NCBI GenBank assembly: GCA_002435705.1 | Contig: DIVA01000036.1 | Span: 1,686-46,835, forward strand | DNA: 45,150 nt | Origin: Bacteriovoracaceae bacterium UBA6144 | GTDB taxonomy: Bacteria > Bdellovibrionota > Bacteriovoracia > Bacteriovoracales > Bacteriovoracaceae | Direction of reading: 5' to 3' | Part shown: piece after piece, positions 23,925-32,206 of the stretch | Layout of the letters: each line of letters starts with the position of its first letter | Numbering within the stretch: position 1 is the first letter of the stretch | Position numbers and translations under genes: made by a program | The notes under the pieces: model-generated | Told to the model about the DNA's origin: nothing | What the model saw: the letters and a program-made list of their open reading frames with translations, nothing else | The model's database searches: none

Positions 23925-24566
23925 CTAAGGAGCATGATTAAAACGGGAGGAAGACTGATAGTAAAGGGCCAGATAAGTCCAAAGCATGCGGGCCGTAGCT
24001 CCCCACAATACAAAATCTGCGTCATTTTGTTTGGCATGATGCAAATAACTCTTTGCCGCGATTGTCGTCATTAAAATTTGATAGGTTGTATGACTTCTGA
24101 CTTCTGCAAAATTCCAAAACTCTGGGCGATTAATTTTATCCCACGGAAGAGCGATCATATGATCCCACTCTCCATTTGACTTGGCATGGTCAAGAAACTT
24201 TTCAACATCCATCAAAAGCTCTGCGACAACAGGAACAATTGGCTGACCCTTTGCCGTATAGACGGGTCGAAGCATTCCAATGCATTTAATCGCATTACGA
24301 TGATGAGATGATTCTTCTTCAAACTCCCTCATCGCAACTTCATAGGGGTGAGATTCATCGGATTTTTTATGACCGCCAATAAAAGCCATCTGTCCCGGAT
24401 GGGTGGGCATTGAAAGGCTTCTCTTGATAAGGATAAGATGCTCATCCGTTCTAAGTAGAACAGAAGCGCCGGACCATGACCAGCCGTCATCAAACAGAGG
24501 AAAATCTAACTCATGCGACTTCATCATCAGTTTAAACTTATACAGACAATCAGAGAGTTTTTCCAT
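23925..24566 (-). CDS. Nudix hydrolase, NudL/CoA-diphosphatase-like
   Basis: 213 residues from ATG 24566. The order THPGQMAFIGGHKKSDES and then REFEEESS resembles the NudL/CoA pyrophosphatase group (HAGQ-AFPGG, then REAEEE), which trims CoA and its derivatives. The usual FPGG is FIGG here. The start is uncertain. ATG 24566 gives MEKLSDCLYKFKL, which matches the N-terminal helix length of the family. ATG 24650 would add 28 residues encoded antisense to the epmA catalytic core, and ATG 24527 or 24524 would nearly abolish the overlap. With the chosen start, the gene overlaps the divergent epmA by 54 bases. It is followed 12 bases later by ftsY. Confidence 0.72.
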   Translation of the reverse strand: MEKLSDCLYKFKLMMKSHELDFPLFDDGWSWSGASVLLRTDEHLILIKRSLSMPTHPGQMAFIGGHKKSDESHPYEVAMREFEEESSHHRNAIKCIGMLRPVYTAKGQPIVPVVAELLMDVEKFLDHAKSNGEWDHMIALPWDKINRPEFWNFAEVRSHTTYQILMTTIAAKSYLHHAKQNDADFVLWGATARMLWTYLALYYQSSSRFNHAP

Positions 24567-25463
24567 CACAAAGGTTTTTTGGAGACACTTACTCCCCCCA
24601 TGGTTCCAAACCCTGGCATGGAGACTCACATTCACCCCTTTCGTGTTCATTCAACAATTAGGTCCCAAAATACTGATTTTTTCCTACACACTTCACCGGA
24701 GTTTTGTCTCAAAGAACTTCTATCGATGAAAGAAGAGAATCTTAAAAACATATACTCCATTTCATATTGCTTTAGAGATGAACCCCAATCCCCCATTCAT
24801 CGTCCTCAGTTTCTGATGTTAGAGTGGTATCGCTTACATGAGCGCTACGAGCGGATTATGCAAGATGTGGAGGACCTCATCACGTTTTGCCTACAGCAGC
24901 CCCAACTCCCGATACGTCCAGAGCTACAATCAACTCGGATGATTCGCATGACCATGGAAGAGCTGTGGCTAGAGACAGTAAAATCTTCTCCTCTGGAATT
25001 GCTTGAAAAGAATGAATTAAAAAAGTTCATCGCCCTTAATCACAAAGACGTTCCACTTCCTAAAGAAGACCTTAGCTGGGACGACTACTTCTTTCTTTTA
25101 TTTCTAAACAAAATTGAGCCCCATTTGAAAAGATGGCCTCTGCTTATGATTTACGAATTTCCAGCTCCTTTGGCAGCTCTATCCACGTTGAAGAATCCAA
25201 AAGTATGCGAGAGGTTTGAAGTTTATGTAAATGGTATCGAACTCTGTAACGCTTACAACGAACTCACTGATGCCAATGAGCAGAAAAAGAGATTTCAACA
25301 ACAGAATCAAGATAAAAAAAACCTCTACTCCTACTCACTCCCTGAGCCTGAACGCTTTCTTCAAAGCCTCGACAGAGGTTTGCCCGCCTGCGCTGGAATC
25401 GCTCTTGGGGTTGAGCGCTTACTTACAGGACTTTGTGAAATCGACGATCCATTTTTCTATTGA
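24513..25463 (+). CDS. epmA: EF-P-lysine lysyltransferase EpmA (PoxA/GenX-type, class II LysRS paralogue)
   Basis: 316 residues, close to E. coli EpmA. It has the catalytic core of lysyl-tRNA synthetase without the anticodon-binding domain, and it attaches (beta-)lysine to elongation factor P. Motif 1 is GFLETLTPPMV, motif 2 SYCFRDE followed by FLMLEWYRLH, and motif 3 GIALGVERL near the C-terminus. The substrate pocket segment GIELCNAYNELTD is also typical. The ATG at 24513 is needed to keep the motif-1 helix, which fixes the divergent overlap with the Nudix gene; a GAGG lies 12 bases upstream. The stop overlaps the convergent DUF4214-like gene by 7 bases. epmB and efp are not in the window. 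Confidence 0.92.
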   Translation: MRLHHQFKLIQTIREFFHHKGFLETLTPPMVPNPGMETHIHPFRVHSTIRSQNTDFFLHTSPEFCLKELLSMKEENLKNIYSISYCFRDEPQSPIHRPQFLMLEWYRLHERYERIMQDVEDLITFCLQQPQLPIRPELQSTRMIRMTMEELWLETVKSSPLELLEKNELKKFIALNHKDVPLPKEDLSWDDYFFLLFLNKIEPHLKRWPLLMIYEFPAPLAALSTLKNPKVCERFEVYVNGIELCNAYNELTDANEQKKRFQQQNQDKKNLYSYSLPEPERFLQSLDRGLPACAGIALGVERLLTGLCEIDDPFFY

Positions 25464-26278
25464 GCTTCTTGGAGAGAGTTCATCACCAGGTGCAGCTTAA
25501 TTATCGCCTCAGATTTAATGTGTTGCAGATGAGCCTTCTCAGCCCATTTCACGTGCACTTCTGGAGTCGGATTAGAGCGAATGCCCTCTTTGAATATCGG
25601 ACCAAAATCACGGGCCATGTCGGCTGACATGAGAGCATACCAACTTCTGAAATCAGCAGGATTACTTTCAAGAGCATCCATTATCTCTAACATCTTTTCA
25701 CTCATGGTTCTTTTGAGAAAAAAGAGATTGGCGCGACGTAAAACATCTTCCTTATACAATAGAGCAAAGTATTTTTTAGCAAACTCAATTGTCCAGGGAA
25801 CAATCTTGCTTGAAAGCTGCTCGTCGTAGCTCTCAAGAGAAGCGTAGACTTCATCTAGGACTAAGCCACGGTAAACCCCTTCGCGGCTACCACCGCCTTC
25901 AAGCACGTTAATCCATCGGGCTAAATCTTCTTCTTTAGCTGGAGCTCTTCTTGTGGCCTGAAAAAGTTCTTTAATAAAAGCAATTTCATAAGCCCTCTTC
26001 TTATCAGCTGGAAGAGCATCAAAATCCTTTCCTTGCTTACGAAGTTCACTATCCATCCCGTAAACAGAAGCATCTGTATTCTTTCTTTCTAGTTTTGGGA
26101 TTGAGGGCATTTTAACCGTAGAGATTGGCTCTTCCACTGGTTTAGCTCCCAGAATTTTTTCCGTGAGTTCTACCCCTAAGAACTTATCCATGTGCGGGCG
26201 AAGCTTAGCCTTGAGGCCATCCTCAGCAGTAGCTCCAAAACTTAAAGAAAAGAAAACTAAAACAATCAGTTTTTTCAC
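25457..26278 (-). CDS. Secreted helical protein with DUF4214-like segment
   Basis: 273 residues. I chose GTG 26278, which begins a clean signal peptide (VKKLIVLVFFSLSFGATAEDG) and has AAGGA 7 bases upstream; starts at 26314 or 26305 would put about a dozen polar residues in front of it. The mature protein is largely helical. Around residues 110-150 the pattern LFQATRRAPAKEEDLARWI, then LEGGGSREGVYRGL, then VYASLESY closely follows the DUF4214 repeat (RxPDxxGLxYW...SRxxVxxGFxxSxEF), an extracellular helical module of unknown role. The resemblance is from memory of the pattern, not a search. The 3' end overlaps epmA. Confidence 0.65.
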   Translation of the reverse strand: MKKLIVLVFFSLSFGATAEDGLKAKLRPHMDKFLGVELTEKILGAKPVEEPISTVKMPSIPKLERKNTDASVYGMDSELRKQGKDFDALPADKKRAYEIAFIKELFQATRRAPAKEEDLARWINVLEGGGSREGVYRGLVLDEVYASLESYDEQLSSKIVPWTIEFAKKYFALLYKEDVLRRANLFFLKRTMSEKMLEIMDALESNPADFRSWYALMSADMARDFGPIFKEGIRSNPTPEVHVKWAEKAHLQHIKSEAIIKLHLVMNSLQEAQ

Positions 26279-26399
26279 GCATAATTCCTTGGTTATACCT
26301 TCCATTTTAAGCACTTTTCACTTTTGGGTGTAGGAAAATTCGACCTTCTGAGGTGGAATCTGAATTTAATGTATGATGGTGGAATCTAGGAGGAGCAGG

Positions 26400-26720
26400 A
26401 TGCTCGATCTTTTCCGTATTAAGAAAAATAAACTTTCGCAAACTCAGCAAGTAGAGCGAAATCATACCCATGACCTTCTCCAGGAGATGATCCAGCGGAT
26501 TGATCTACGTTTTAATGAATTGTCTGCTCAGGTACGCGAAGTTGAATTAAGCGTTAAGGAGTTGGAAGTAAAACTACTCACCAAAGATTTAAAAGATAAG
26601 CAGCAGATGGGTGCCATTCATTACAAACTACATGAGCGGCAGAACCCTCGACTCGAATCAGAAATCGAGGGCGTGGAAGTTGAGCTCTCTTCAAAGAAGC
26701 GACTTATTCGCGATCAATGA
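26400..26720 (+). CDS. Small coiled-coil protein, function unknown
   Basis: 106 residues. ATG 26400 is preceded by a perfect AGGAGG with 6 bases of spacing, better than the ATG at 26373, whose first codons would contain that site. A basic N-terminus (LFRIKKNKL) leads into heptad-rich helix (LLQEMIQRIDLRFNELSAQV, then VKELEVKLL). There are no Cys and no membrane segment, so it is probably a cytoplasmic adaptor or oligomerising protein. The last 17 bases overlap the convergent rimO gene. It diverges from the DUF4214-like gene. Confidence 0.65.
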   Translation: MLDLFRIKKNKLSQTQQVERNHTHDLLQEMIQRIDLRFNELSAQVREVELSVKELEVKLLTKDLKDKQQMGAIHYKLHERQNPRLESEIEGVEVELSSKKRLIRDQ

Positions 26721-28098
26721 TTCGACCGACCAAATCATAATCTAACACTTCGGTTATTTCGACTTTAACGATCTCCCCTGCTTCGGCCATTCCGTCATTG
26801 ATGATCACTTTACCGTCAATGTCGGGTGCCTGGCCGGCATGTCGACCTTGAAGTAGAAGATCTGTCTCTTCGTGAAAGCCCTCAACTAAAACATCAATGA
26901 TTTTTCCGACGTACTCTTGGTTGAGTTCTCGGGCGATTTCTTTTTGAGTTTCGTAAAGCTTCTCAAATCTTTCATCGATCACGTCTTGCTCGACTTTATT
27001 CGAAAGCCTGAGAGCTGGAGTGCCTTCTTCATCTGAGTACTTAAAAACTCCAAGGTGATGGAAGCGGGCTTTTTTAACCCCCTCTAACAATGCCTCAAAG
27101 TCTTCTTGGGTCTCTCCAGGGAATCCTACAATCACAGATGTTCTCAAAACAATTCCAGGAACGAATTCACGCAAACGGGCAATCTTAGAATGAATCAATT
27201 CTCCCGTGGCACGTCGGTTCATACGTTTTAAAACCCCATCTGCAAAATGCTGGATAGGCATATCAAGATATTTTGTGATCTTTGTGGACTTCGCCATAAG
27301 CTCCATAACATCTTCTGTAAGATCATCGGGATAGAAGTAAAACACGCGTATCCAATCAATTCCTTCAACCTTCTCAAGCTCACTGAGAAGCTGATAAATC
27401 ATAGGGTTTTTATTCTCCGTTTTCCCACCACCCGCTAGATCTACGCCATAATCAGAAAAATCTTGGGAAATAAGATTCAGCTCCCTTACTCCCTGTTCAG
27501 CAAGATTTTTAGCTTCAGTCACAAGGGACTCCACAGTTCTCGAACGGAGCTTTCCACGAAGTGTCGGAATAATGCAAAATGTGCAATTACGATTGCATCC
27601 TTCCGAAATTTTCAACCAGGCCATATAACCCGGAGAAGTATTAAGTCTTGGATCAAACTCCGTATGAATATATCTTGGTATTTCTACAAAGCTTTTCTTC
27701 TCAAGCTTTCCTTCATCAAGGGCTTTCAACAGTGGTACTATTTTATGATATTCACCAGTACCAATGAACATGTCTATTTCAGGCATCTCGGCTTCAAGCT
27801 CTCCGTGATATCTTTGTGCCATACATCCACTCATCACTAGCGCTTTGCAATTTCCATCTTCTTTAAACTGAGCCAGATCCAATACTGTTTCGATGGATTC
27901 CTTTTTAGCAGCCTCAACAAACGAGCAAGTATTAACGATAATGACTTCAGCATCCTCTGGGTCTTGAGTGACTGTGAAGCCATCAAGATTTAGGTGCCCC
28001 AGCATGACCTGAGAATCGACCAGATTTTTTGAACACCCTAAAGAGGTGAAAAAGAGACTCTTTTCTTTGAATTTACCGTCTTGAGATACTATAGACAT
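26704..28098 (-). CDS. rimO: Ribosomal protein S12 methylthiotransferase RimO
   Basis: 464 residues. It adds a methylthio group to the conserved Asp of ribosomal protein S12. The N-terminal MTTase domain has its three cluster ligands at C22 (SLGCSKN), C58 (VNTCSF) and C92 (SGCMAQ). The radical-SAM core has CNRNCTFC with C168, C172 and C175, and a C-terminal TRAM domain carries GQAPDIDG. SLGCSKNLVDS separates RimO from MiaB, which has a different N-terminal signature. The start is ATG 28098. The 3' end overlaps the coiled-coil gene by 17 bases. Confidence 0.95.
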   Translation of the reverse strand: MSIVSQDGKFKEKSLFFTSLGCSKNLVDSQVMLGHLNLDGFTVTQDPEDAEVIIVNTCSFVEAAKKESIETVLDLAQFKEDGNCKALVMSGCMAQRYHGELEAEMPEIDMFIGTGEYHKIVPLLKALDEGKLEKKSFVEIPRYIHTEFDPRLNTSPGYMAWLKISEGCNRNCTFCIIPTLRGKLRSRTVESLVTEAKNLAEQGVRELNLISQDFSDYGVDLAGGGKTENKNPMIYQLLSELEKVEGIDWIRVFYFYPDDLTEDVMELMAKSTKITKYLDMPIQHFADGVLKRMNRRATGELIHSKIARLREFVPGIVLRTSVIVGFPGETQEDFEALLEGVKKARFHHLGVFKYSDEEGTPALRLSNKVEQDVIDERFEKLYETQKEIARELNQEYVGKIIDVLVEGFHEETDLLLQGRHAGQAPDIDGKVIINDGMAEAGEIVKVEITEVLDYDLVGRIIDRE

Positions 28099-28233
28099 AA
28101 GACCCTCAATAGCTTTGAAATAGGCGCTTTTTTAGCCCATTTAATGCCCAAAAGTCCATTTTACTGACCTTGCCCCCCTGTAATTTCTACCTTACCCACC
28201 CTTCAGAAGCAGAAATCGGGTTATTTTTTACCT

Positions 28234-28677
28234 ATGAAACTTCTAATACTAGTCATAACCATGATTTTTGGATCGGCATGGGCCGACACCTCGATCCGCT
28301 GCCGTCAGCTCCCTGGTGCTATATATCCAAACAGCGCTAAGAATATTCAAACTCTTAACCTTATAAGCTACGTGAATCATTTCTCGCTCGCTAATATGAT
28401 GGCCATGCAAATTGATACAGATGTTGGCGATTTGTCTTTTGGGAGACAAAGCATAGAGGTTACAAATACGACAAATATAAAACTGATCCAAAAAACAACG
28501 AATACTAAATTTAGACTTGCCTGGCTTTTAATTGATCGCACCCCCCGTCTAGCACTCTCGACCAGAACTTTTAAGGGTGTCCTATTTATTTCTGAGCCTA
28601 CAAAAAACAATGTGAACAAACCTGCTGACCTCCCACAGGGAAGCATCTCTACTCACAATTTCGAATGTTCTATTTAG
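28234..28677 (+). CDS. Small secreted protein, function unknown
   Basis: 147 residues with a signal peptide ending SAWA (about residue 17). The mature part is beta-rich and polar with two Cys only, one near each end (SIRCRQ and FECSI), which could join as one disulfide. No family recognised. No Shine-Dalgarno precedes the ATG. The stop overlaps the convergent nadB stop by the four bases TTAG. Confidence 0.6.
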   Translation: MKLLILVITMIFGSAWADTSIRCRQLPGAIYPNSAKNIQTLNLISYVNHFSLANMMAMQIDTDVGDLSFGRQSIEVTNTTNIKLIQKTTNTKFRLAWLLIDRTPRLALSTRTFKGVLFISEPTKNNVNKPADLPQGSISTHNFECSI

Positions 28678-30239
28678 TTTTTTAAAAAGAAACAACCCAA
28701 GGATTTTTGATTTCTTAAACTTGAGTCAACGACCATATGGGCCACTTCTATCCCATTTCTAAGACCAATTAAATCATCATGAAGAACTGCGTTTTTATAA
28801 AACTTGCCGACTTCATCTTGAAGCTCTCTAAACATGGCTCGCGCTCGAGAGAGGCGGTTACGAGAGCGAATAATTCCGACGTAATTCCACATACTCTGCT
28901 TCAAGGTTAAGTAGTCCTGCGCCACCAAACTTAAATCTACTTCCTCTTTTCCCAACTCCCAATCTTTGATCATTTCCATTGAATAATCAGGAACATCATG
29001 AATCTGAGAAACGATATCTTCCGCAGCAATATACCCCCAAGTCACGCCTTCTAAAAGTGACGTTGAGGCCAAGCGGTTGGCACCATGCAAACCAGTGCAT
29101 GCAACTTCACCCACGGCATAGAGACGAGATAGATTGGTTCTTCCTTGTAAATCAGTCTTAACCCCACCACAACTATAGTGAGCAGCTGGAACCACAGGTA
29201 TGGGGGACTTGGTAATATCCACGCCATGCTCTATGCAATGGGCATGAATGGTAGGGAAACGATCTTTCAACCAATCTTGAGGCTTATGGGTGATGTCGAG
29301 GAAAACACAGTCAGCCTTTGCAGAAATCATTTGATCTACAATGGCACGAGACACAACATCACGAGGAGCAAGCTCAGCGTCTGGATGGTAATTTTTCATA
29401 AAAGAATTACCTCTGGCATCTATAAGCTTTCCGCCCTCTCCGCGAACGGCTTCTGAAATCAAAAATCTGCGATGAGATGAACGATCATAAAAAGTGGTAG
29501 GATGAAACTGAATAAATTCCATGTTGGTGACATACGCTCCAGCCCTGCGGGCCATGGCATGACCATCTCCGCGCGCCCCCTCCGCATTAGAGTGGTGAAG
29601 ATAAAGAGCACCAATGCCACCTGTGGCAAGTACCGTAAAACGCGATACAATCTTTTCAACTTTTTTATTTTTCTGATCCCAAACATAAGCTCCAATCACT
29701 TTGTGCTCTTCATAGCGTTGATTAAAATCGACTCCGTGGTGAGTTGGGGTAATGAGATCAATCGCAGTATGTGATGTGAGAAATGTGACAGATGGAAATC
29801 TATCTTTATTATCAAGATAATTTAACATTGAAATCTGAATCGCCCTGCCAGTCATATCTCCTTTATAGATAATACGATCGGTGGAATGAGCTGCTTCTTT
29901 TGTAAAAAGAAAATTGCCATCTTTATCCGTTGCAAAGTCAGTATGTGCTTTATCGATGAGGACTTCATTTACGATTTGGCGAGAACGTTTAGCCAATATC
30001 TCAGCTGCCATTAAATTACTAGTTCCAGCACTCGCTGATTGTATATCTGAAATAAGAGCAGCAGCCTCTTCCTTAGAATTACCGTTAAAAATAATTCCAC
30101 CCTGGGCCCAGAGAGTATTGGTTACTTCTGGCCGTTCTTCTCGAGTAATTATTGTGACTTTGATATTTTGCTCAGCCAGCTTTACAGCTGTGGTCAAGCC
30201 CGCAATCCCAGTCCCGATAATAAGTACGTCTGTTTGCAT
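28674..30239 (-). CDS. nadB: L-aspartate oxidase NadB
   Basis: 521 residues. It oxidises L-aspartate to iminoaspartate, the first step of de novo NAD synthesis. The FAD motif GTGIAG is at 8-13, followed by TLWAQGGI and later EFIQFHPT, HRRFLISEAVRGEGG, the active-site ARDVVSR and HYSCGGV with GEVACTGLHGANRLAS, all characteristic of this enzyme and the related succinate dehydrogenase flavoprotein. It starts 2 bases after nadC and is in the same operon. The protein should be cytoplasmic and uses oxygen or fumarate as acceptor. Confidence 0.95.
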   Translation of the reverse strand: MQTDVLIIGTGIAGLTTAVKLAEQNIKVTIITREERPEVTNTLWAQGGIIFNGNSKEEAAALISDIQSASAGTSNLMAAEILAKRSRQIVNEVLIDKAHTDFATDKDGNFLFTKEAAHSTDRIIYKGDMTGRAIQISMLNYLDNKDRFPSVTFLTSHTAIDLITPTHHGVDFNQRYEEHKVIGAYVWDQKNKKVEKIVSRFTVLATGGIGALYLHHSNAEGARGDGHAMARRAGAYVTNMEFIQFHPTTFYDRSSHRRFLISEAVRGEGGKLIDARGNSFMKNYHPDAELAPRDVVSRAIVDQMISAKADCVFLDITHKPQDWLKDRFPTIHAHCIEHGVDITKSPIPVVPAAHYSCGGVKTDLQGRTNLSRLYAVGEVACTGLHGANRLASTSLLEGVTWGYIAAEDIVSQIHDVPDYSMEMIKDWELGKEEVDLSLVAQDYLTLKQSMWNYVGIIRSRNRLSRARAMFRELQDEVGKFYKNAVLHDDLIGLRNGIEVAHMVVDSSLRNQKSLGCFFLKN

Positions 30240-30241
30240 AA

Positions 30242-31087
30242 TTACTCTGGTTTAAACTTTAAGGAGATATCAACGGCATCAGGGAACTGAGTAATTTTTC
30301 CCACGCTTAAGGCATCAACACCTTTAATTAAAAAATTTCCAATGGTTGATTTATTTATGCCGCCTGAAACTTCAAAAAACTCTCCAATCCTTTTCGATCT
30401 ACACGCCTGCAAAATATCAGCACTTGAAAAATTATCCAGCATAAAGAAATTTAATCCCAAACTACGTGCCTTCTCTAGCTCGCTCAGGTCATGTATTTCA
30501 GTGATCAGCGTTTTATAAGGCTGGTTAAGTTTTCTAAAAAATGCCACCGCTCCCTCAAGCCCCATGAGCTCTTTATGATTATCTTTAATCATAAAGCAGT
30601 CTGTTTGTGTGAATCGATGATTGGCACCACCTCCAACTCTAACTGCGTACTTTTCAAGCTCCCTGAGCCCTGGAGTCGTTTTTCGAGTGTCTAGGATTTG
30701 AATTCCGTGAGGCTCAGCTATCTGAACTAATTCACGTGTGGATGTCGCTACAGCACTAGCACGATGAATGAGATTGAGAGCAAGTCTTTCAGATGATATG
30801 ACCGTCGACCATGGCAGTGATTGCGGAAATGTTATCTCCGATTTTTCTGAAAAATAATGTCCTTCAAATTTTTTTATAAAATCTAGACTTGAGCCGATTG
30901 AAGGGTCCACTCTCTTAAAGACCGCTATAAACCAGTCTAGACCAGCTAGAACCAATGGTGATTTAATTTTTAAAACCGCACGAACAGGGGTTTGTGGCAA
31001 AGCAGACCAATAGGAATGGACATCACCCCATCCATCCTCATTCAACCATGCATCAAGCTCTTGAAATGACCTTGTATTCATAGCCAC
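30242..31087 (-). CDS. nadC: Nicotinate-nucleotide diphosphorylase (carboxylating) NadC
   Basis: 281 residues, usual length. It turns quinolinate and PRPP into nicotinate mononucleotide with release of CO2. Diagnostic segments: LDTRKTTPGLRELEKYAV, VGGGANHR, and the later IHDLSELEKA, FMLDNFS and VSGGIN. Start GTG 31087 has a GGA 6 bases upstream; ATG 31081, two codons later, is an equal alternative. First gene of nadC-nadB; nadA is not adjacent. Its promoter must lie in the 120-base divergent gap shared with the ComEC-like gene. Confidence 0.93.
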   Translation of the reverse strand: MAMNTRSFQELDAWLNEDGWGDVHSYWSALPQTPVRAVLKIKSPLVLAGLDWFIAVFKRVDPSIGSSLDFIKKFEGHYFSEKSEITFPQSLPWSTVISSERLALNLIHRASAVATSTRELVQIAEPHGIQILDTRKTTPGLRELEKYAVRVGGGANHRFTQTDCFMIKDNHKELMGLEGAVAFFRKLNQPYKTLITEIHDLSELEKARSLGLNFFMLDNFSSADILQACRSKRIGEFFEVSGGINKSTIGNFLIKGVDALSVGKITQFPDAVDISLKFKPE

Positions 31088-31152
31088 TATCTATCCAATT
31101 TCTTCCTGAAGGGCCACAAAGACTTCCGTACTGACTAACTTTGTTTTAATAA

Positions 31153-31164
31153 AACTAGCTAGTT
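31153..31164. promoter_or_regulatory. Perfect 12-bp palindrome in the nadC/ComEC-like divergent gap
   Basis: AACTAGCTAGTT reads the same on both strands and lies midway between the two divergent starts. A TTGGAC on the minus strand just upstream could be a -35 for nadC. It is a candidate operator for a dimeric regulator, but a 12-bp palindrome can occur by chance. Confidence 0.25.
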
Positions 31165-31195
31165 GTCCAACTCTCTTTAAGTCACAGTTCTTGCA

Positions 31196-31201
31196 TACTA
31201 A
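31196..31201 (+). promoter_or_regulatory. Candidate -10 box 6 bases before the ComEC-like gene
   Basis: TACTAA preceded by TGCA lies 6 bases before ATG 31208, and no Shine-Dalgarno is present. This is the spacing expected for a leaderless transcript. No good -35 element is visible. Confidence 0.25.
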
Positions 31202-31207
31202 TAATCT

Positions 31208-32206
31208 ATGACCAAAAGCCTCTTTATCCTAATCAGTAGCCTCTGCTTCTTTGCCGTTCAGGAGACTAAGCCTCGGTTTTATAATTGGAACAAACCACCT
31301 TCAATTAAGTCTTATCTTCCCGGTCTTCCTACTCCCGAAACCCCAGGCAAAAGGATGTGGATTGCTTTGGTGACAGGAGACCGAAAAAGTCTCAAAAAAG
31401 ATGAGCGTCAGCTCTTTCTTAGGCTCGGAATGACCCATATTTTCACCCCATCCGGAATGCACCTGACAACCTTAACCCTACTTCTATCCAAGGGAAGAAT
31501 ATTTAAAATCATGTCTGCGATTCTGGGAGTTTTCCTAGGAGTTATAAATCTCTTTCCGGCCATGGGGCGAGTACTTTTCCTCAAGAGTTCCTCACGCTCC
31601 TTTGTTCCATTTTGCCTCGTTATGATTTTAGAGGGGATCTTATTTTCATGGCAACGTCACGACATTAGTTGGATTTGCTCTTGGCTGTTTTTGGGATTTT
31701 GCTACTTCTCTCCCACCAGTCATAGGGCACTATGGTTTTCTTTAGGACAAATGCTTCTTTGCCACATCTTCTTTCAAGAGTGGAGTGTGATTGGAATTTT
31801 AATGAATGTTCTCATGATGGGTTTACTTCAAGTCATTTTCCCCATGGCCCTACTATTTAGCCTGCTACCCAAATTGCCTCCAAATCTTCTGGTCGATGCT
31901 CTTGATTTAATTTATGTCCTATTTATCTCTATCGATAAAATTCACAATTCCTTAATCCCTACTATTCCCCATATTGGTCATCTTCTTTTAATGCTCTTGT
32001 GGATTTTGCTTCAAGGGAAATACCGTATTACCGTATTACCAGTTTTACTTTTACTTTTATCTAGTCCACTCAATGAGCAGAAAATAAGCTCATTTACTCA
32101 AAGTAAATGGGAAGGAGTAACTGGTGGCACTGTCAGATGTAAGTTTGAATGGAGAAATCAGAGATGGGAGGAAAGATGCCGCTCTCTTATGAGAGCGGCA
32201 AAATAA
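31208..32206 (+). CDS. Shortened ComEC/Rec2-like competence-domain membrane protein
   Basis: 332 residues, about half the length of a full ComEC. The segment ALVTGDRKSLKKDERQLF, then LGMTHIFTPSGMHL, follows the ComEC core pattern (LLxGxRxxL...FxxxGxxHLLAxSGxHV). At least six hydrophobic helices follow, and a Lys/Arg/Trp-rich polar tail of about 35 residues ends the chain. Neither the N-terminal OB-like DUF4131 domain nor the C-terminal metallo-beta-lactamase domain is present. Full ComEC forms the inner-membrane channel for incoming single-stranded DNA. This version could be a partner subunit, a repurposed channel or a relic. The stop is immediately followed by the convergent tig stop. Confidence 0.6.
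   Translation: MTKSLFILISSLCFFAVQETKPRFYNWNKPPSIKSYLPGLPTPETPGKRMWIALVTGDRKSLKKDERQLFLRLGMTHIFTPSGMHLTTLTLLLSKGRIFKIMSAILGVFLGVINLFPAMGRVLFLKSSSRSFVPFCLVMILEGILFSWQRHDISWICSWLFLGFCYFSPTSHRALWFSLGQMLLCHIFFQEWSVIGILMNVLMMGLLQVIFPMALLFSLLPKLPPNLLVDALDLIYVLFISIDKIHNSLIPTIPHIGHLLLMLLWILLQGKYRITVLPVLLLLLSSPLNEQKISSFTQSKWEGVTGGTVRCKFEWRNQRWEERCRSLMRAAK
32178..32199. terminator. Perfect 9-bp inverted repeat at the 3' ends of tig and the ComEC-like gene
   Basis: GCCGCTCTC-TTAT-GAGAGCGGC lies inside the last codons of the ComEC-like gene and 7 bases beyond the tig stop. On the minus strand the stem is followed by ATCTTTCC, a poor U-tract. It could stop tig transcription weakly or protect its 3' end. 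Confidence 0.45.

Noticed and set aside
24403..24729. Plus-strand open frame overlapping the Nudix and epmA genes.
   Set aside because: It is out of frame with epmA, has no ribosome site and no recognisable motif; it is the antisense shadow of the Nudix gene.
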